Assembly (NCBI GenBank): GCA_024449915.1 | Contig: JAMZAV010000306.1 | Coordinates: forward strand, 372,001-436,000 | Direction: 5' to 3' | Source of the DNA: Sweltsa coloradensis | Taxonomy: Eukaryota; Arthropoda; Insecta; Plecoptera; Chloroperlidae | Length of the DNA: 64,000 nucleotides | Part shown: positions 11,646 to 24,697 of the stretch, piece after piece | How the letters are laid out: the number at the start of each line of letters is the position of its first letter | Position numbering within the stretch: the stretch's first letter is position 1 | Translations under genes and position numbers: made by a program | Notes under the pieces: generated by a model | What the model was told of the DNA's origin: nothing | Seen by the model: the letters and a program-made list of their open reading frames with translations, nothing else | Databases searched by the model: none

Positions 11646-14600
11646 CAATTCCTTTTTTTTTTAATTACATCTCCCATGTCTGCTCACACAGACAAAACGA
11701 AAACATGTTTCTTTGCACCTCTGCTCGTAAAGTGACGTTGGTAATGCTTCGCCCTCCAGTGTCACCACATAAACCAGCGTGTACTACTGACGTATATATC
11801 CAAACAAGGCAATCGTCGTCATAGATAACTTATTATAAAACACGACAGTAATCAAAGTGAATGCCCCGAGCTGCAGATATCACATACTTTACTATGCAAG
11901 CGACCTTTTTGCATGAACTTCAAGAAGTCCCCTTTAATAAATAGCAAAAACCAAGAAAAACATCAAACTAACGATATCTCCAACAATTTTAATATCAAAA
12001 CACTTTATCTTGGAATTACGACGTCATTATTCGAGAGTGCTCATAACGTCTTTGAAAACTATTAAGTTGGTTTATAGATTGGCTCAACAATGGATGGATT
12101 TACTATCTGCGCGTCTTATGACGACGAAGAGGTGAAGAGGGAGCTGGAATAGCTCATAAGAGATGTGGTTGGAGATTGGTGAGTTACTAGGTCCATTCAG
12201 GTCGGCCTCTGTGCATATACGATGAAAATCGTAAGGCGGTAGTGTGGTGATCACGGGAGATGACCCCTCGCTTCTAGGGGCCGGATTCCTGTAACTATTT
12301 TACCATGGGTGAAGGACTACCGCCAATATTAAAACCACGCAATAATGACCTTATTTTAGTAATAATTCACATAACGCTACACAAAAACAAAAAAGTGGAT
12401 AATAGGGCCCATGTGGTCTAGTTAGAACTAACTATATCTGGCCTAAAACCTTTTTAAAATATTGTAACAAGAAATGATTTTAATCAAGGATTAAATTAAA
12501 TTAATATCTTCCGTAATCAAAAACGCTATTGATTACAATATTTGAATAATTTTTCATGCAGGGTGTATTTGTAACGAAACTACGTGATACCTATAGTAAG
12601 CCTTTTTCGATTGTACGTTACGGTTTGAGATATTACTAAAATGAGGTTATTTCGCGTATTTGCACGAACTTTTACATTTAAAACAATAGTTGTAAATAAA
12701 TATTTGCCACGATTTGCAAGGATGCAGTCACAGGGTAAAGTGAATTTATGTATTAAGATTGCGAAAATGTAGGAGAGTATATAAGCTTGGCATTTGATTT
12801 AGATTTCATTATTTTTGATTGTGTAAGGTTTGGCTGTATCTTTGCAAGTTTTTTGTGATGTGGTTTTTCAATGCACATTAACAATTATTTTAGCAATGTA
12901 TTCTCAATTTCTCAATTTCCTTGTGCCAGAAAACAAGTTTGATTGATTTTATAAAATGTACCTATATGACATCATCTCCTATCAAAAGGGCAAGAGACCC
13001 CATATTTAAAGTGTGGATTAGCGATTAGAAAATGCTAAATATTAGAAAATAAAATGCATTTTTAACGCTATGATACACAACCCGATTAAAGCAGTCGAGT
13101 GAAATGGATTCGTTACACTATATACAAGAACAAGTCATTAATTTAATAATACTAACCCTCTCTCCCCCTCCCCCCTGACAGTATAGGCTATGGGTCATGT
13201 AATCTTATTGTTGAACACACTAAGAATAGACGTTACGATAATCCGTCCATGCATTACAAACCACTTAAAAACTAATCCTAGTCAAGGGCATTCCTGGGAG
13301 ATAGGTTTTAAGTACATCATGACGGAAATATTCCATCATAATAGTGATCTGATAATAAATAATTATTTCAATATCAAAGTTATGTGTAACTGTTAGTAGT
13401 GGCGAATTATGAATATGGATTTCCAATATTGAATATTATATTAGACTATTTTGACATTGTGCAAACCACATTGTGTAGTAGGTGGGTAAGTGAATCGTTA
13501 TTGGTACGAATTGAGAAAATTTAAGCTACACTCTAAAATAAGCTTGGGATTCTTTATCCGGTTATAGTATGTTGTAACTTGTCTTGTAAGGGTTCGTCCT
13601 AACTCCCGAAGACAATACTCAAATTTAACATGTTTAAAACATACACTTAATTTACAATGTAATGTGTTCAAGATTTGGAGTTCTCAAAATACGGAGCTAA
13701 TTAACGTTATCGACATATCTTCGAAGGATAGAAAAATATAAATCCTTGTTTCCTTGGTGGAGGCGCCGGATTGATATGTATTTACTTTTATTTTGTCTCT
13801 CTTTTAAAAATTATTCATAGAAAATATTTAAATACATAGGGTCAGCTATAAAAATAAAAATGAAGCTTTTTAAATTTATGTTTTACTATGCTGCTTACAG
13901 ATCGAATACCTGACTATCAGCATTCAAATTATTTTTCATCATAAAACCATAATCTTAATAAGCATCCAAAATATTGATGTTCTTGTTGTTTCCTTCCACT
14001 GATAGTGAATAGTGATAAGAGTCAAACACCGCCATCAACTCAGTTAGCTCCTAGTGCTGCTTTCTCAGATGAAGAACATGTACTAGGTCAGTAACTTTAT
14101 GTGGGTGCAGCCTGCGACAGCACGGCAGTAGATGTAAAGGTGGGGTGAATGTCTGAAGTTAATCTGATTTGTAGGCTAGTTCCACCCAGCCCATATGGCC
14201 GTAGAATACTGCTTCTTTTTCTTAAAACTAGCAAGATTTGTAACGCAGACAGGGGCGTAAGCGGCGAAGACCATTACCCCTATTTATAGGGGTGTATCGC
14301 CCGCCAGATAGAAAGCAATAGGGCGTATCCCCTCTGTGCTGCTTACAGGTTACGGGAGATGTGGGGAGGTAAAACAATTCATTGCCGTGTTACAGTTTGC
14401 TGTTTTATCGTCGGAATGGATTGTCTACGGAGAGAGAGAGAGAGAGAGAGAGAGACCAGAGGAGACCGGACTAGTCTACTGTAGTCATCACCTTAAGATG
14501 GACTCCCAAGTAATATGGTATATTTTTCTAGCTCGAAATGCACGACTGTTTGGAGCAAACTAAATTCAATGGCCAAACAATTTTTTTTATGGTTTTGAGC

Positions 14601-14880
14601 GAAAAAATTTAGCTTGGCTCAACTTCTATATCTCACAGCATTGACAGCCTAAGACTGTTGAAGGAGAGCTTGGCTGCCGGTTTTTTTTACATTTTTTTTT
14701 TATTTGGGTATTTGGGGTGGGGGGGGGGGGATTGATTATTTACGAAAGTAGGGCTGTCCATGTATGCTATATTAACAACTATGAATATACATCAGATTCT
14801 TCCAAGCGGAGCGAATGTCAACTGTCAACATGTGTCCTATTCCTGCATATTGTGAAACATGACATGCGTGCGTGCAGAGC
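11646..14880. other. Intergenic, no gene seen
   Basis: Holds a pyrimidine tract near 13155, one GGTGGAGGCGCCGG motif at 13757, a (GA)n run at 14431-14454 and a poly-G run at 14719. No exon can be supported. Confidence 0.4.
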
Positions 14881-14932
14881 CATAGATATTAAAAACCTAT
14901 AGTAGGCCTACTGTAGGTGTTTAATATCTATG
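14881..14932. mobile_element. 52-bp palindromic hAT-like MITE derivative
   Basis: CATAGATATT...AATATCTATG forms a near-perfect palindrome made of just two terminal repeats. It is flanked on both sides by the identical 8-mer TGCAGAGC. The ends match the full element at 31947-32374. Confidence 0.75.
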
Positions 14933-14940
14933 TGCAGAGC

Positions 14941-16890
14941 ATGAACCGCGCGCCCAGGGTTGCCAACCACGAATCGAACTCGAAGTCTGATCTAAAGTTG
15001 AAAACTAATTGACGTGTTTGTCAGACTCGGAAGCCACAACCTCAGAGGAGATATAGTTCTCTCTCTCTCTCTCTCTAAGGCCACAACAGACAAACTGCTT
15101 CGAGTTGAAGCGGTGTTCGATAGATCGGAATTGTCTCGACGACGCGAGTTTGAAAGAGGGAGGCGGCGCTGTTTTGCTTACATGGTGCGTATAGACGCGG
15201 ATGCAGACACACATCGTTTTTGTTTTGTATCCTATTGGTATTATCTTATCTTTTATTTTAAATGTTCATATTATTATAAAATTTAAAACGCAAACCAGCG
15301 GTTTATTCACGAATACAAGCAAAACTTCCTTATTAGCATTAAAATTTAATTATTTTATCGTAAATTTATCAAACATAAATCGAATTTATATCAATTTAAT
15401 TGTTTTTAAAACAAGTAGAAAAATATAAATTTGAATCGTCCAATCTGAAGTTTTATTTTGACTCTTTGTGCTCAGAAATTTTCACAATTGGCTTTCAATT
15501 GCATTTACCATTCACGTACATTGGGTATAGATTATTTGCATGCGTCCGATGGAAATAACAATAGAATAGTAAACTACAAATTGAATATGTAATCACGACC
15601 GTAGGCCTTCAGGCTACATTCATGATTGACTGTTAACACAAACAGAAAACAACACATTTGTTATTTATCCAGCAAGCTGCATTGGCATCACCGGCAAATC
15701 ATTTCTGATCTCTGTGGACTACTGCAGACCATGCACACATGAATTCAGGCTATATTAAAATAAATAAAAAATAAATACAATTTAGTGGGAGACTTTGTAA
15801 AGGGCCTTCGAACCAACTCTCTCGACGCCGACGCCATCGATGACCAAATAATGGCCAACCAGCGACCAATGTTTCTAGCTTAATAATAAGTTTTATCTTT
15901 TGTGTGATGTGTATGCTATATATGTGTACAAATGTATGGATATGTGCGTTTGTCTAGTAATAAATCGGTCGGGAATTTTGGATTGCATTTAAAATATAAT
16001 AATAAGTATTTAGATTGAGGACGCTGTTGGGTCTATGGACCATGACACCAGCACGACAAGATAATCCGGATCAATTTTATACAGATTACAGATTAGTTGC
16101 ATGTTAGCAACAGCAACATCAACAACAACTTAACAACAACAACAAAGTTTTCATTTTACATCTAATGGTATACCGTTCCTAAAGTGCTACATTATAAAAC
16201 CTTTGTGTTAGAATAGGTTTTGACGAAATTTCAATACATATATATATAATGTAAACTTGTTGTAAGCGAGGAATCACCAACAATACATGCGTCTAGAGTT
16301 TAAGCCCATTAAACTTAAAGCAGAATTACGCCCATTTCAATAGAACAAAAACCTTCTCATTCGTCATATTGGTTACCGCTTGGTTTTCAACCCGATCGTA
16401 ATCACCTCCAAAACAGTTGACAATACGTCCAAATAGGCTACAATTCCCTCAGTACTCGTTTTCTTTTTTCAAAACCCTTTATCACAACATATGAACCTCA
16501 GCCAAATTCATGGACGTTATACAAAAACAATAAAGCATTCAATGTGTAATTAATCAATACGAGTTGCCACGTTGAATATTATTGCATTGTAATTAAATTC
16601 TGAAATTCCTACTGCTATGTCATAAAGTTAATACAGTCGGCTTTGAAAACGACCTCCGAAGGTATTTTATAGTTACTATCGCGTGTTGAAGACGGTCCAG
16701 GATACTAAATAAATAAATCAATACTAAATACTGGCACACGCAACATGCACATTATCTTACGCACAGCAACTAAATAGCCATTAGAACATTGTTAGACGGA
16801 ACATGCGTGTTTGCTGAGATTCCATAGAGGAAGTGACAGAAGAATAATCATGTTCGTTCCCGTACGCATTCTGGACTATAGAGGTCTAGA
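14941..16890. other. Intergenic, no gene seen
   Basis: (CT)n at 15060-15077 and a CAA-rich stretch near 16110-16145; otherwise unremarkable AT-rich DNA. Confidence 0.4.
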
Positions 16891-17325
16891 AACTGTGTGG
16901 CTTGTTGGTCTTGTGGTTAGCGTATCTGCTTCCAATGCAGAAGGTCCAGGGTTCGATTACCGCCAAAGTCAGATATTTTTTCACTTCTGATTTGGACTTA
17001 AGTCCATCAGTTCTTGTGCTAGGAGTTTGAAAACGGTGACTTTGAAGCCGTCCTACCAACGAAGCACATAATAAATTCAGAGTTGTTCTGAATCGGCCTT
17101 GTTGATTCTGGCGTTGATTCGCGGGTGTTCGCACTGTCCATACCACTGATTGCTATATTTCCTATTAAAAATATCGATCTTTGGTTGATTATCGCTCACT
17201 CGTCGATTGAGTCGGGGCCTACAAGGTTGGCTTAGTCGCTTTGGTTTAATGTCCCCCACTGAAAATCAGTTATATAACTGAGTGGGTAGGCTCTAAACAC
17301 AGTTTATTTATTTATTTATTTACTA
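16891..17325 (+). repeat. tRNA-Gly-like SINE, copy 1 (full length)
   Basis: The tRNA-like head has GGTCTTGTGGTTAGCG (box A), anticodon arm TCTGC-TTCCAAT-GCAGA (anticodon TCC, Gly) and GGGTTCGATTACC (box B). The ~300-bp body includes GGACTTAAGTCCATCAGTTC and GCACTGTCCATACCACTGAT. The 3' stem-loop AATCAGTTATATAACTGA precedes a TTTA-rich tail. The non-tRNA body makes it a SINE, not a tRNA gene. Confidence 0.75.
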
Positions 17326-17459
17326 TCCCCTAGTCCGTTGTAACGTAAGAGTAGGGGATAATTAAACAATAACGTGTTAAACAAACGTGGCTTTAATATA
17401 TTTGTTGTTTTTCTCTCCCCTTTTCCCATTCATATAATACACACGTTAACAAAAATTGT

Positions 17460-17880
17460 AATCTTATTAGACCGGTACTTGTAATTAGTGATGTTCGGGT
17501 ATGCGAAATGTTGGATCGCGTCGGATATTTGGGGCCAAACCGACAGTAAAAAAAGAATACGATCATCCGGTAACAAAAAATAGATTTTTGGTGGGATGGT
17601 GGAGTTGCCGGTCCAGGATTTACAAACTTTATTGGTGGAGGTGCCGGTCCAGCCAATTTTTAATGTTTAGCTCATAGAAAATACTACTCAATAACAAAAT
17701 CCACTTTAAAAAAAATGAATAGGTAGACAATCATTGGGAGAAAATTTAATATACATAATGAATTGCATGCATTGTTATAAAATGCTGTCTTTTCCCGATC
17801 CGACCTGACCCGACCCGAAAACCCGAAGCAGCTTTTAGTACACGAACCCGACCCGACTATCGAAACCTTTTCCAGTACAG
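17460..17880 (+). repeat. Dispersed repeat H, copy 1
   Basis: Ordered blocks (TTCGGGTATGCG, GGGGCCAAACC, GGTGGAGGTGCCGGTCC, TTTTCCCGATCCGACC with further GACCCGA repeats) recur in inverted orientation at 32775-33130. The minus strand has an 87-aa ORF over it, which I treat as chance. Confidence 0.5.
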
Positions 17881-20190
17881 TAATAAAATGTTATGTAAAT
17901 ACCTTTGGGTTTAACCACTATAAACCCGAATGTAAAACTAGTAGTATTTTTATTTCGAAATGTTCTAAGTGATAGTTTATTATTTTGTGTTCATTTATAC
18001 TTATGTTTATTTGTTGTCCAAATTAATTTTGTAAACGTTATTATAACTGAATAAACATTGAATAATTAAATAAATACATTATTATTAAGGTCGCGTAAAT
18101 ATTATGATGCGAATTTTCCAAAAACCTACATAAATAAAATGTTGTATTTTTAAAAACTTCAGTATACTCGCTGCCGCTAATTAGGAGATCGTATGATTTA
18201 CGTTTATGATCTGAACAGTAAGAACGACTTACTTTGAGATAAGTTGTCTCGGTACAAACTGTAGACGCTCTCCAAGCATCGTCTCCTGGCAGTGGCTACT
18301 CGAACTGAAGCTCAGCCCCCCTCCTCCCCCCCCCCAACAAGTCCCTCTGAAGTGGCTTGCAATGTTATTCCTGGGAATTAGTTAATGTTGATCTTAGAAC
18401 CACAGAGCCAGGAGACGACGCGAAGCGAAACATTGCAATGGTGGTAGTAGCCATTCGGGGATGTTTTCTTACACGGAGATGAAAGGCCAGAGAGAGTTTG
18501 GTGGGGGCATGCTTGAAAACCGAGCAATGCATGGCTACACTTTCAAACGTTGGCATTCATTTTCTAAAATCTTAAAAACAAAATGTTCAAGGAAACACCA
18601 GATGACATACAAAACTGATGAGAAGATGGCATAGTTAAAGGGTTTTTAAAACTAAAGAAAGGTAAATGGTGGTTGTGTATAGTTGTGAATTTACCAAGAC
18701 AAAACAAGTCGGGCTTACCATGATCCCAAGGAAAATGGTCAAACATGGTCATTTTCGAGTAGGCAAGCTTCCATCGGCTTCTCAGCTGATTAATTTTTAT
18801 AATCTTATATGAATGTTTGGGACCAAGCTGAAGGTCATGGAGATCTTGCAAACAGCAAATTGAAATTATTTTGAAATACATGAGCGATAAAACCGTAAAA
18901 ACTGTGAATAATTTGTTTGCACTGAGTTTCTTGTTACATTGTTTGAGATATGACCTCTTCGAGCAGAAGGTATATACATTCATCGATGTGATGGTTGTTA
19001 TTAATTGTAATTAATTATTTCGGATCTTTAAAGTGTTTTGTTGTCTTCAATCTTTAAAAGGCTAACCAGCATGTTACCCTTGGTGAAATGAAATACAAAA
19101 ATTAGTGGTCATAATGAATTTAATTTAACAGCACGCAGACACTATCCAAGCTCGATATCCAGACGCTGAATTTTCAGTCATATTTTTTATGAGTTTATAA
19201 ATTTGCATAATTTTATCCAACACGCCGCAAATAAAAACGTGTATTTAGAAGGATGGTGGTTGAAGAGAATAAGCTAGTACAAGTACACTGTCTATAATGA
19301 TCAATCATTATAATTATTTATTCGCTTTTATAATATATTTAATTACTGACTCAATAATGTTTGTAATTTGGAATAAAATGCAATGAAACGCGTGTAAAGT
19401 ATCGCTTGAATTCTGTGACGTCACTACAAAGTATAAGCTAGGAAGTCTCACTGAATACATGATGAAATATTCCATATTTCGAGTGATACATAATTAATAT
19501 TCTTGGAGCTAAGCCTGGGAGTAACATTCAGCAAACAGTCTCACTAATTAATGTTAATTAACGCCCTTGTATATGTGTCGCATTTCACAAGGAATAGAGA
19601 ACTCAGTACCCTTAAATTAAAACAGTATACCGAGACTGAATAGCTATATACAACCTTTTTATAAAATAGTATTAAAAAATAAATTTGGTTACAAACTAAG
19701 AATATCAAATTGTAGAAAGGGGCGTTTCTTAATTAATTCTACTTGTCAACATAATCATACCACGCTTTTGAGCAATATCTCGGTTTCTGTGTGTGCGTAA
19801 GTCGGGTGGTAGCACTAACAATGTACGTAATGTCATTAAGTTTATAATATGGTGAGAAATCCAGCGCCACATTGCTCATTCTCTATTATAACATGCTAGT
19901 CGGCTAATACTTTGTCTAAATGGTTTGATTAGGGGTTTGCTCAATACATTTCATTTTGTACTCACATTCAGAAAACACTGCTTTATTGATATGCTATTAG
20001 AATAGGAAACAAATAGGAGAATTCGAAACGGCTTGGCCTTGAAGACATAATAAACGGTTAAATAATGTCACTACTGAAAGTCAGTTCTTGAAACCAATTC
20101 TTAGGTCACATTTCCAGTACCAACCATTGGAACTAGATGCCCATCTTTGCCACGGACATACCTTGGTAAAATAAGGAAGACAAGTTGGTA
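17881..20190. other. Intergenic, no gene seen
   Basis: Contains a 139-aa ORF (18564-18983, minus) with no recognisable features, a short inverted repeat around 18270/18420, and a one-sided TAGGAAGTCTCAC motif at 19440 like the TIR at 7513. Confidence 0.4.
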
Positions 20191-20192
20191 AA

Positions 20193-20490
20193 TAAATAAA
20201 TAATAAATAAATAATTTTATTTAAGTCTACCACTCAGTTATAAACTGATTTTCATGGGGGACTTTAAATCAAAAGCGACTAGCAACCTGCAGGCCCTGAG
20301 CAATCGAACGAGTGAGCGATAACCAACCAAAGATCGATTTCTTAATAGGAAATAAGCAATCAGTGTATGGACAGTGCGACACCGCGGATAAACGCCAGAA
20401 TCAACAAGGTCGATTCAGAACAACTCTGAATTTATTATGAGCTTCGTTGCTAGGACGGCTCCAAAGTCACCGTCAATCAATCCATGTTAT
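20193..20490 (-). repeat. tRNA-Gly-like SINE, copy 2 (5'-truncated)
   Basis: Minus-strand body and 3' end, including the AAAT tail, the CAGTTTATAACTG stem-loop and the AGCGATAACCAACCAAAGAT complement block. The tRNA head is missing. Confidence 0.65.
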
Positions 20491-20498
20491 TGATTGTA

Positions 20499-20960
20499 CT
20501 AAGGAAACGCCAAAGTCGTTGTTAAACGAGTGAGTGAGCCAAGTGTTGAGTACTTGGGAACATCCCCTTTCCTCCCATATACCTAAGGCTGGATCTAGCC
20601 CAGTATGGGGAATGATACCGGGTACTCAACACATGGCTCACTCACTCGTTTAACTATACGACTTTGCGTTTCCCTAGTTATATCGCAGGATGTGGTCTTT
20701 TTTACATATGAAAAATCTAAACAAATGCTATCGATATTTAATAAAATCACAGTTTTATTTATTAAAGCGCAATGGATCTAGCTGATTTTGTTAACAGTTG
20801 TCAGTAAACTATGTCAGTATGTCTGTTTAAAATATAAGCGCAATCTGTTCAGCGATTCGGCTGATTTTCGACGTACAGACAAACCCACACACACAGACTC
20901 ACAGAATAAGCGCCGTTTGAGTTGAATGGAGACACTCAGTCGCTTTGCTCCCTCGTTTAA
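20499..20960 (-). mobile_element. Helentron-like element, family C copy 2
   Basis: The 5' end at 20960 reads TTAAACGAGGGAGCAAAGCG on the minus strand. The outer 3' end at 20499 has lost the exact CTAG. An inner plus-oriented 3' end has CTAG at 20674-20677, so 20499-20677 folds back on itself. Confidence 0.5.
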
Positions 20961-21225
20961 CTTAAGCATAGCTTACCTCATGTTAAGGCTTCAAACATGA
21001 AGATCATCTCTGAGAGGCTAAACTACACCTTGCACGAAACGCAGGACACTTTCTGAGGCTTACCTGGAATAAAAAAAGAAACTGTCAGGTAACTCTAAAG
21101 AAGTTAACAACCAGGTTCGTAGACAAGAGCAAAGTTGTACAATCATCAAAGTTATAAGTGCAATAGGCCCTAGTTATATCAAACGCAAATCAAGGGTTAT
21201 TTGTGAACTGTTTTCTAGACTATGG

Positions 21226-21480
21226 AGTATAGTGTTGGCTCGAGCGTTAAGCGCGTGACTCTGATTCGGGAGGTCCCGGATTCAAATCCCGTGGAGACCG
21301 GCAATCCTGACTGACTTTTTCCCCGAAGTTTTCCTCAGTCGTTAATGCAAACGCAGGGGATTGAGTCTTCTTAAAAACAGCCCTCGGACATCCCTTCACA
21401 ATTGTCCTATCCGCAACATACCTAGTTAGACACCTGAAGAGGGGCATGAATTGCACCCTGGGCAGGCTTCCAACAAAAAA
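21226..21480 (+). repeat. tRNA-derived SINE, type T, copy 1
   Basis: Box A-like TGGCTCGAGCGTTAAGCG and box B-like GGATTCAAATCC lead a ~180-bp body ending ACCTGAAGAGG..GCACCCTGGGCAGG. The same body appears at 28735-28870 and, inverted, at 34440-34612. Confidence 0.6.
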
Positions 21481-22670
21481 TGTTAATTATAATATGGAGT
21501 ATGAAATGTGTTTCAGATAATGAAGACTTTTATTATAATGATGCATGGTGAACGTTGACGGGATATTTATCTAAACCAACAACGGTATTCTGATGAAATT
21601 AATCACGAAAGTTTAATCATAGTCGACAGAGAGTTTGGAGATATTTTAAAACCCGAGGAATTACTATTCTGGGCTAATTATTTTGACTATTCGACACCAG
21701 CTTAGATGCAAACTGCACTAAAATAGGTTTGGTAACTTTTTGTTATAGTTGGAGACAAACATAACTATAGTCCAATTTTGATAGTGTATCATTGTGTGTT
21801 TTGTTTTATTATTGTTTGGTTCATTAAAATAATAAATGACTTTCATACTACATTGATACATTTCATGGGTTCAGTGTATTCTGCTCTTCTGTTGTATTGA
21901 AGCTTATTCTATATCCATAATCAGTTGATATTAATATTTGAGAATTGATATTTAATATCTCATGGTATTTGTAAAAAATGCTTAATTTGATTATTAGGCT
22001 GACTAATCAGTTTGTCTGAAATCGATTCTCTGGTAAATAGAGGGGAAATTTATGTTTATATTTTATTTATAGCCAAGTTGGCGTAAGGTTATCCAATTAT
22101 TTAACCTTTGTACTGTTATTTGAGGTCAATTAGTTTTAACCGATAAGAAAATATGGGACGCGAAATCGGCTTCTTTCTGCTAAAAGCTTAAAGAAATGCC
22201 GACTGAACCAATGACATTAATTGATTGATTTCTCGAAGAGTTGTGCCAACATTTGAAATGTAAGTGTTCGCTGACCTGAAAGTCCAGATCCCACAACGGC
22301 GCTGACCTGAAAGTCCAGATCTCACATCGGCGCTGTGTTCAACCATTGAGGTTTAACTGTTCGTGGTTGAGCTAATCAGCTTTGTTACTAAGAGCACTTC
22401 TTTGCTAGAAATATCCCTTCAAGGGTCTCTACAGTCTAGTGCAGGATCCTCTTGATACTTATCGCAAACTCAGTTGAAGTACACGAAAAGAACTGAAGAA
22501 CATTTTAAGAAGCTCTTTAATCGGTTACAAAAATAAGCAGTCTGGTTCAGCTGCGTGTGCTCAAACTGTGTGAAAATATCAAGTCAAGGTAGCCGAAGTA
22601 GGCCGCTGAAGTGACAGTGACTATGTACCTTTCTGCAAGAATATTAGTTTCACAAATTTTTTTTTAACAC
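21481..22670. other. Intergenic, no gene seen
   Basis: A ~31-bp direct duplication (GCTGACCTGAAAGTCCAGAT) near 22270-22335; otherwise nothing recognised. Confidence 0.4.
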
Positions 22671-22675
22671 CCAAT

Positions 22676-23045
22676 TTAAAACGTAAAACCATTAAAACTC
22701 ATTTTAAATTTCCCTTTATTTTATTCCAACTATAATTTTTAACGAATTTGTTTAGTTTTCAGCTAAGTAAATTTGTACAAACTGTTTTTTAACGAATTTC
22801 TTGAAGTATGTTCTTTTACCAGAGTATTTTTTGATTCGCGCATTCATCTAGAATTAAAAACTTAAAACGTAAAACCATTAAAACTCATTTTAAATTTCCT
22901 TTATTTTATTCCAACTATAATTTTTAACGAATTTGTTTAGTTTTTGACTCAGTAAATTTGCACACACTGTTTTTAACGAATTTCTTAAAATATGTTCTTT
23001 TACCAGCGTATTTTTTGTTTCGCGCATTCATCTAGAATTAAAAAC
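22676..23045 (+). repeat. Tandem duplication, two 184-186-bp units
   Basis: Units start at TTAAAACGTAAAACCATT at 22676 and 22862 and are nearly identical throughout, so the duplication is recent. Confidence 0.8.
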
Positions 23046-24238
23046 TACCGAAACTGTGCACAAATGTACTTTGTAATACGCAAACATAACCCTCCTCAAA
23101 AGAAGGCATACATACATACCGTGTAGGTTTAGGTTTGCTAATGATTGTAATAATGTTGTTATCTTTTATTATATTTATTGTTACAAGGTTGGCAGTCACC
23201 AAGTGTGTTTGGAGCTCTGCTCTTTTCTGCCATCCTCGTGACACATTTAATAAATGAATGTGTTGCGGAACAAATAATAAAATAGTATATAAATAAATAC
23301 CTTCTTGAAAATATAATTGCGTATTGTGACGTAAACAAGTAAGTAAATAACAATAAACAAACTTGTGTACGAACCAAGCTCGGTACAGAAAATAACGCAT
23401 AGTTTGACTATTTTCCCCCTGTTCATGGTGACCTTCTTTGCTATCCTATAACAGAACTAAGCTATAGCTATAATATGCCACATATAATATATAAAATAAT
23501 GCGAATCTAAGTCGCACAGTAGCCTAGGTCTGGCTGCACTGGATGTATATCCTGGAATGTGGGGGAGGGATATGATATGAAGTAGACTCAGACGACTGCT
23601 AGGGAAGATGTGGATGATGATTGTGGCAACAGATTATAACAGAGTAGGGGAAGGGTGGATGATTAGGGTGGATAGTGCAGGGTCTGGGGGAAGTGTGAAG
23701 GAATATGGCTGCAAAGATAACTCGACCAGATACTCTATGATATTGTAGCTGAATTAGTTTAGCGTTGTATTATAACCTTTTTATATTATATGATATTTAT
23801 TTATCCTTGACAACAAGTACAGCCTCCCACAAGTGTCAAGAAAAATAAATCGCAACAATTGGCTTGTTCACGCAAAGCTCCGCGCAGATCGCGCCACTGC
23901 ACTAACCCCCAAAACCAGAGTCCACTAGATACTTATTCCGAGCTGCTTGTTAGGTATCTTGTGGACCCTGCCCAAAGACCGTGGCGGTGTTTGAAATAAA
24001 CTATGTATAGCAGGCACTGCATTGTCAAATCTGTATGCTTCCTAGATTGTTTGTTTACGTATTGTTTTACCATTCCTTCTTTCTTAAATCAATGGTTTTA
24101 CGTAAGTAGTCGTACGGCCTATTTCAAGTAATTTTATTCAATAGCATATTTTGGTTGTTTAAACTTTTAAACAATGAAAACGTGAACGATAGGAAAATTA
24201 ATAAGAGCTGAAAGCACATGGATGGCGCCCTTGAAGTC
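23046..24238. other. Intergenic, no gene seen
   Basis: A 120-aa minus ORF (23038-23400) overlaps the duplication edge but has no domain or codon signal. Nothing else was noted. Confidence 0.4.
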
Positions 24239-24241
24239 TAA

Positions 24242-24697
24242 AGGCCGATGCACAATTGCCCGGTAACGAGAACGGGAACGAGAACGAGAACGGGAAGACG
24301 CTAACGTTAAGGGCTTCGATGCACAATAGCCCGTGAAGCAAGCCGACGGGAACAAATCAAATAATAAGTGGTTAATTACATTTTGTTGTTTTGTTATTCC
24401 GCTCATGTTTATTCAATTTATTTCGCATATTACTCGCGTATAAACCATCAATCAGTTGATAAAATAGTTTTAGGACGTGCACATCTTGATTCCGATTGGT
24501 TCCGGTAACGTACGGAACGGGAACGTTACGGAAAGTTAAAACTTGGTGATGTTCCCGTTGTCGTTGCCGGGATACGGGAACGACCGGCAACGGGAAGCTT
24601 TATTGTGCATCGTGTCGTAAGTTAACGTGTGATTCAACTTTCTTCCCGTTCTCGTTGTCGTTCTCGTTGTCGTTACCGGGCAATTGTGCATCGGCCT
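24242..24697. mobile_element. Harbinger-like MITE (456 bp)
   Basis: TIRs begin AGGCCGATGCACAATTGCC and continue for over 50 bp with GAGAAC/GTTCTC-rich repeats. TAA flanks both sides as a 3-bp target duplication. A second inner inverted pair includes GATGCACAATA/TATTGTGCATC. TSD and TIR style fit PIF/Harbinger; no transposase. Confidence 0.65.

Noticed and set aside
16891..16965. tRNA-Gly genes at the SINE heads
   Set aside because: The anticodon arm and boxes are recognisable, but each is followed by the same ~300-bp body and tail and the acceptor stems do not close, so they are SINE heads.
18564..18983. 139-aa minus ORF
   Set aside because: No domain, no repeat of the frame elsewhere, no splice or codon signal; a chance ORF is the simpler reading, though transcript data could change this.
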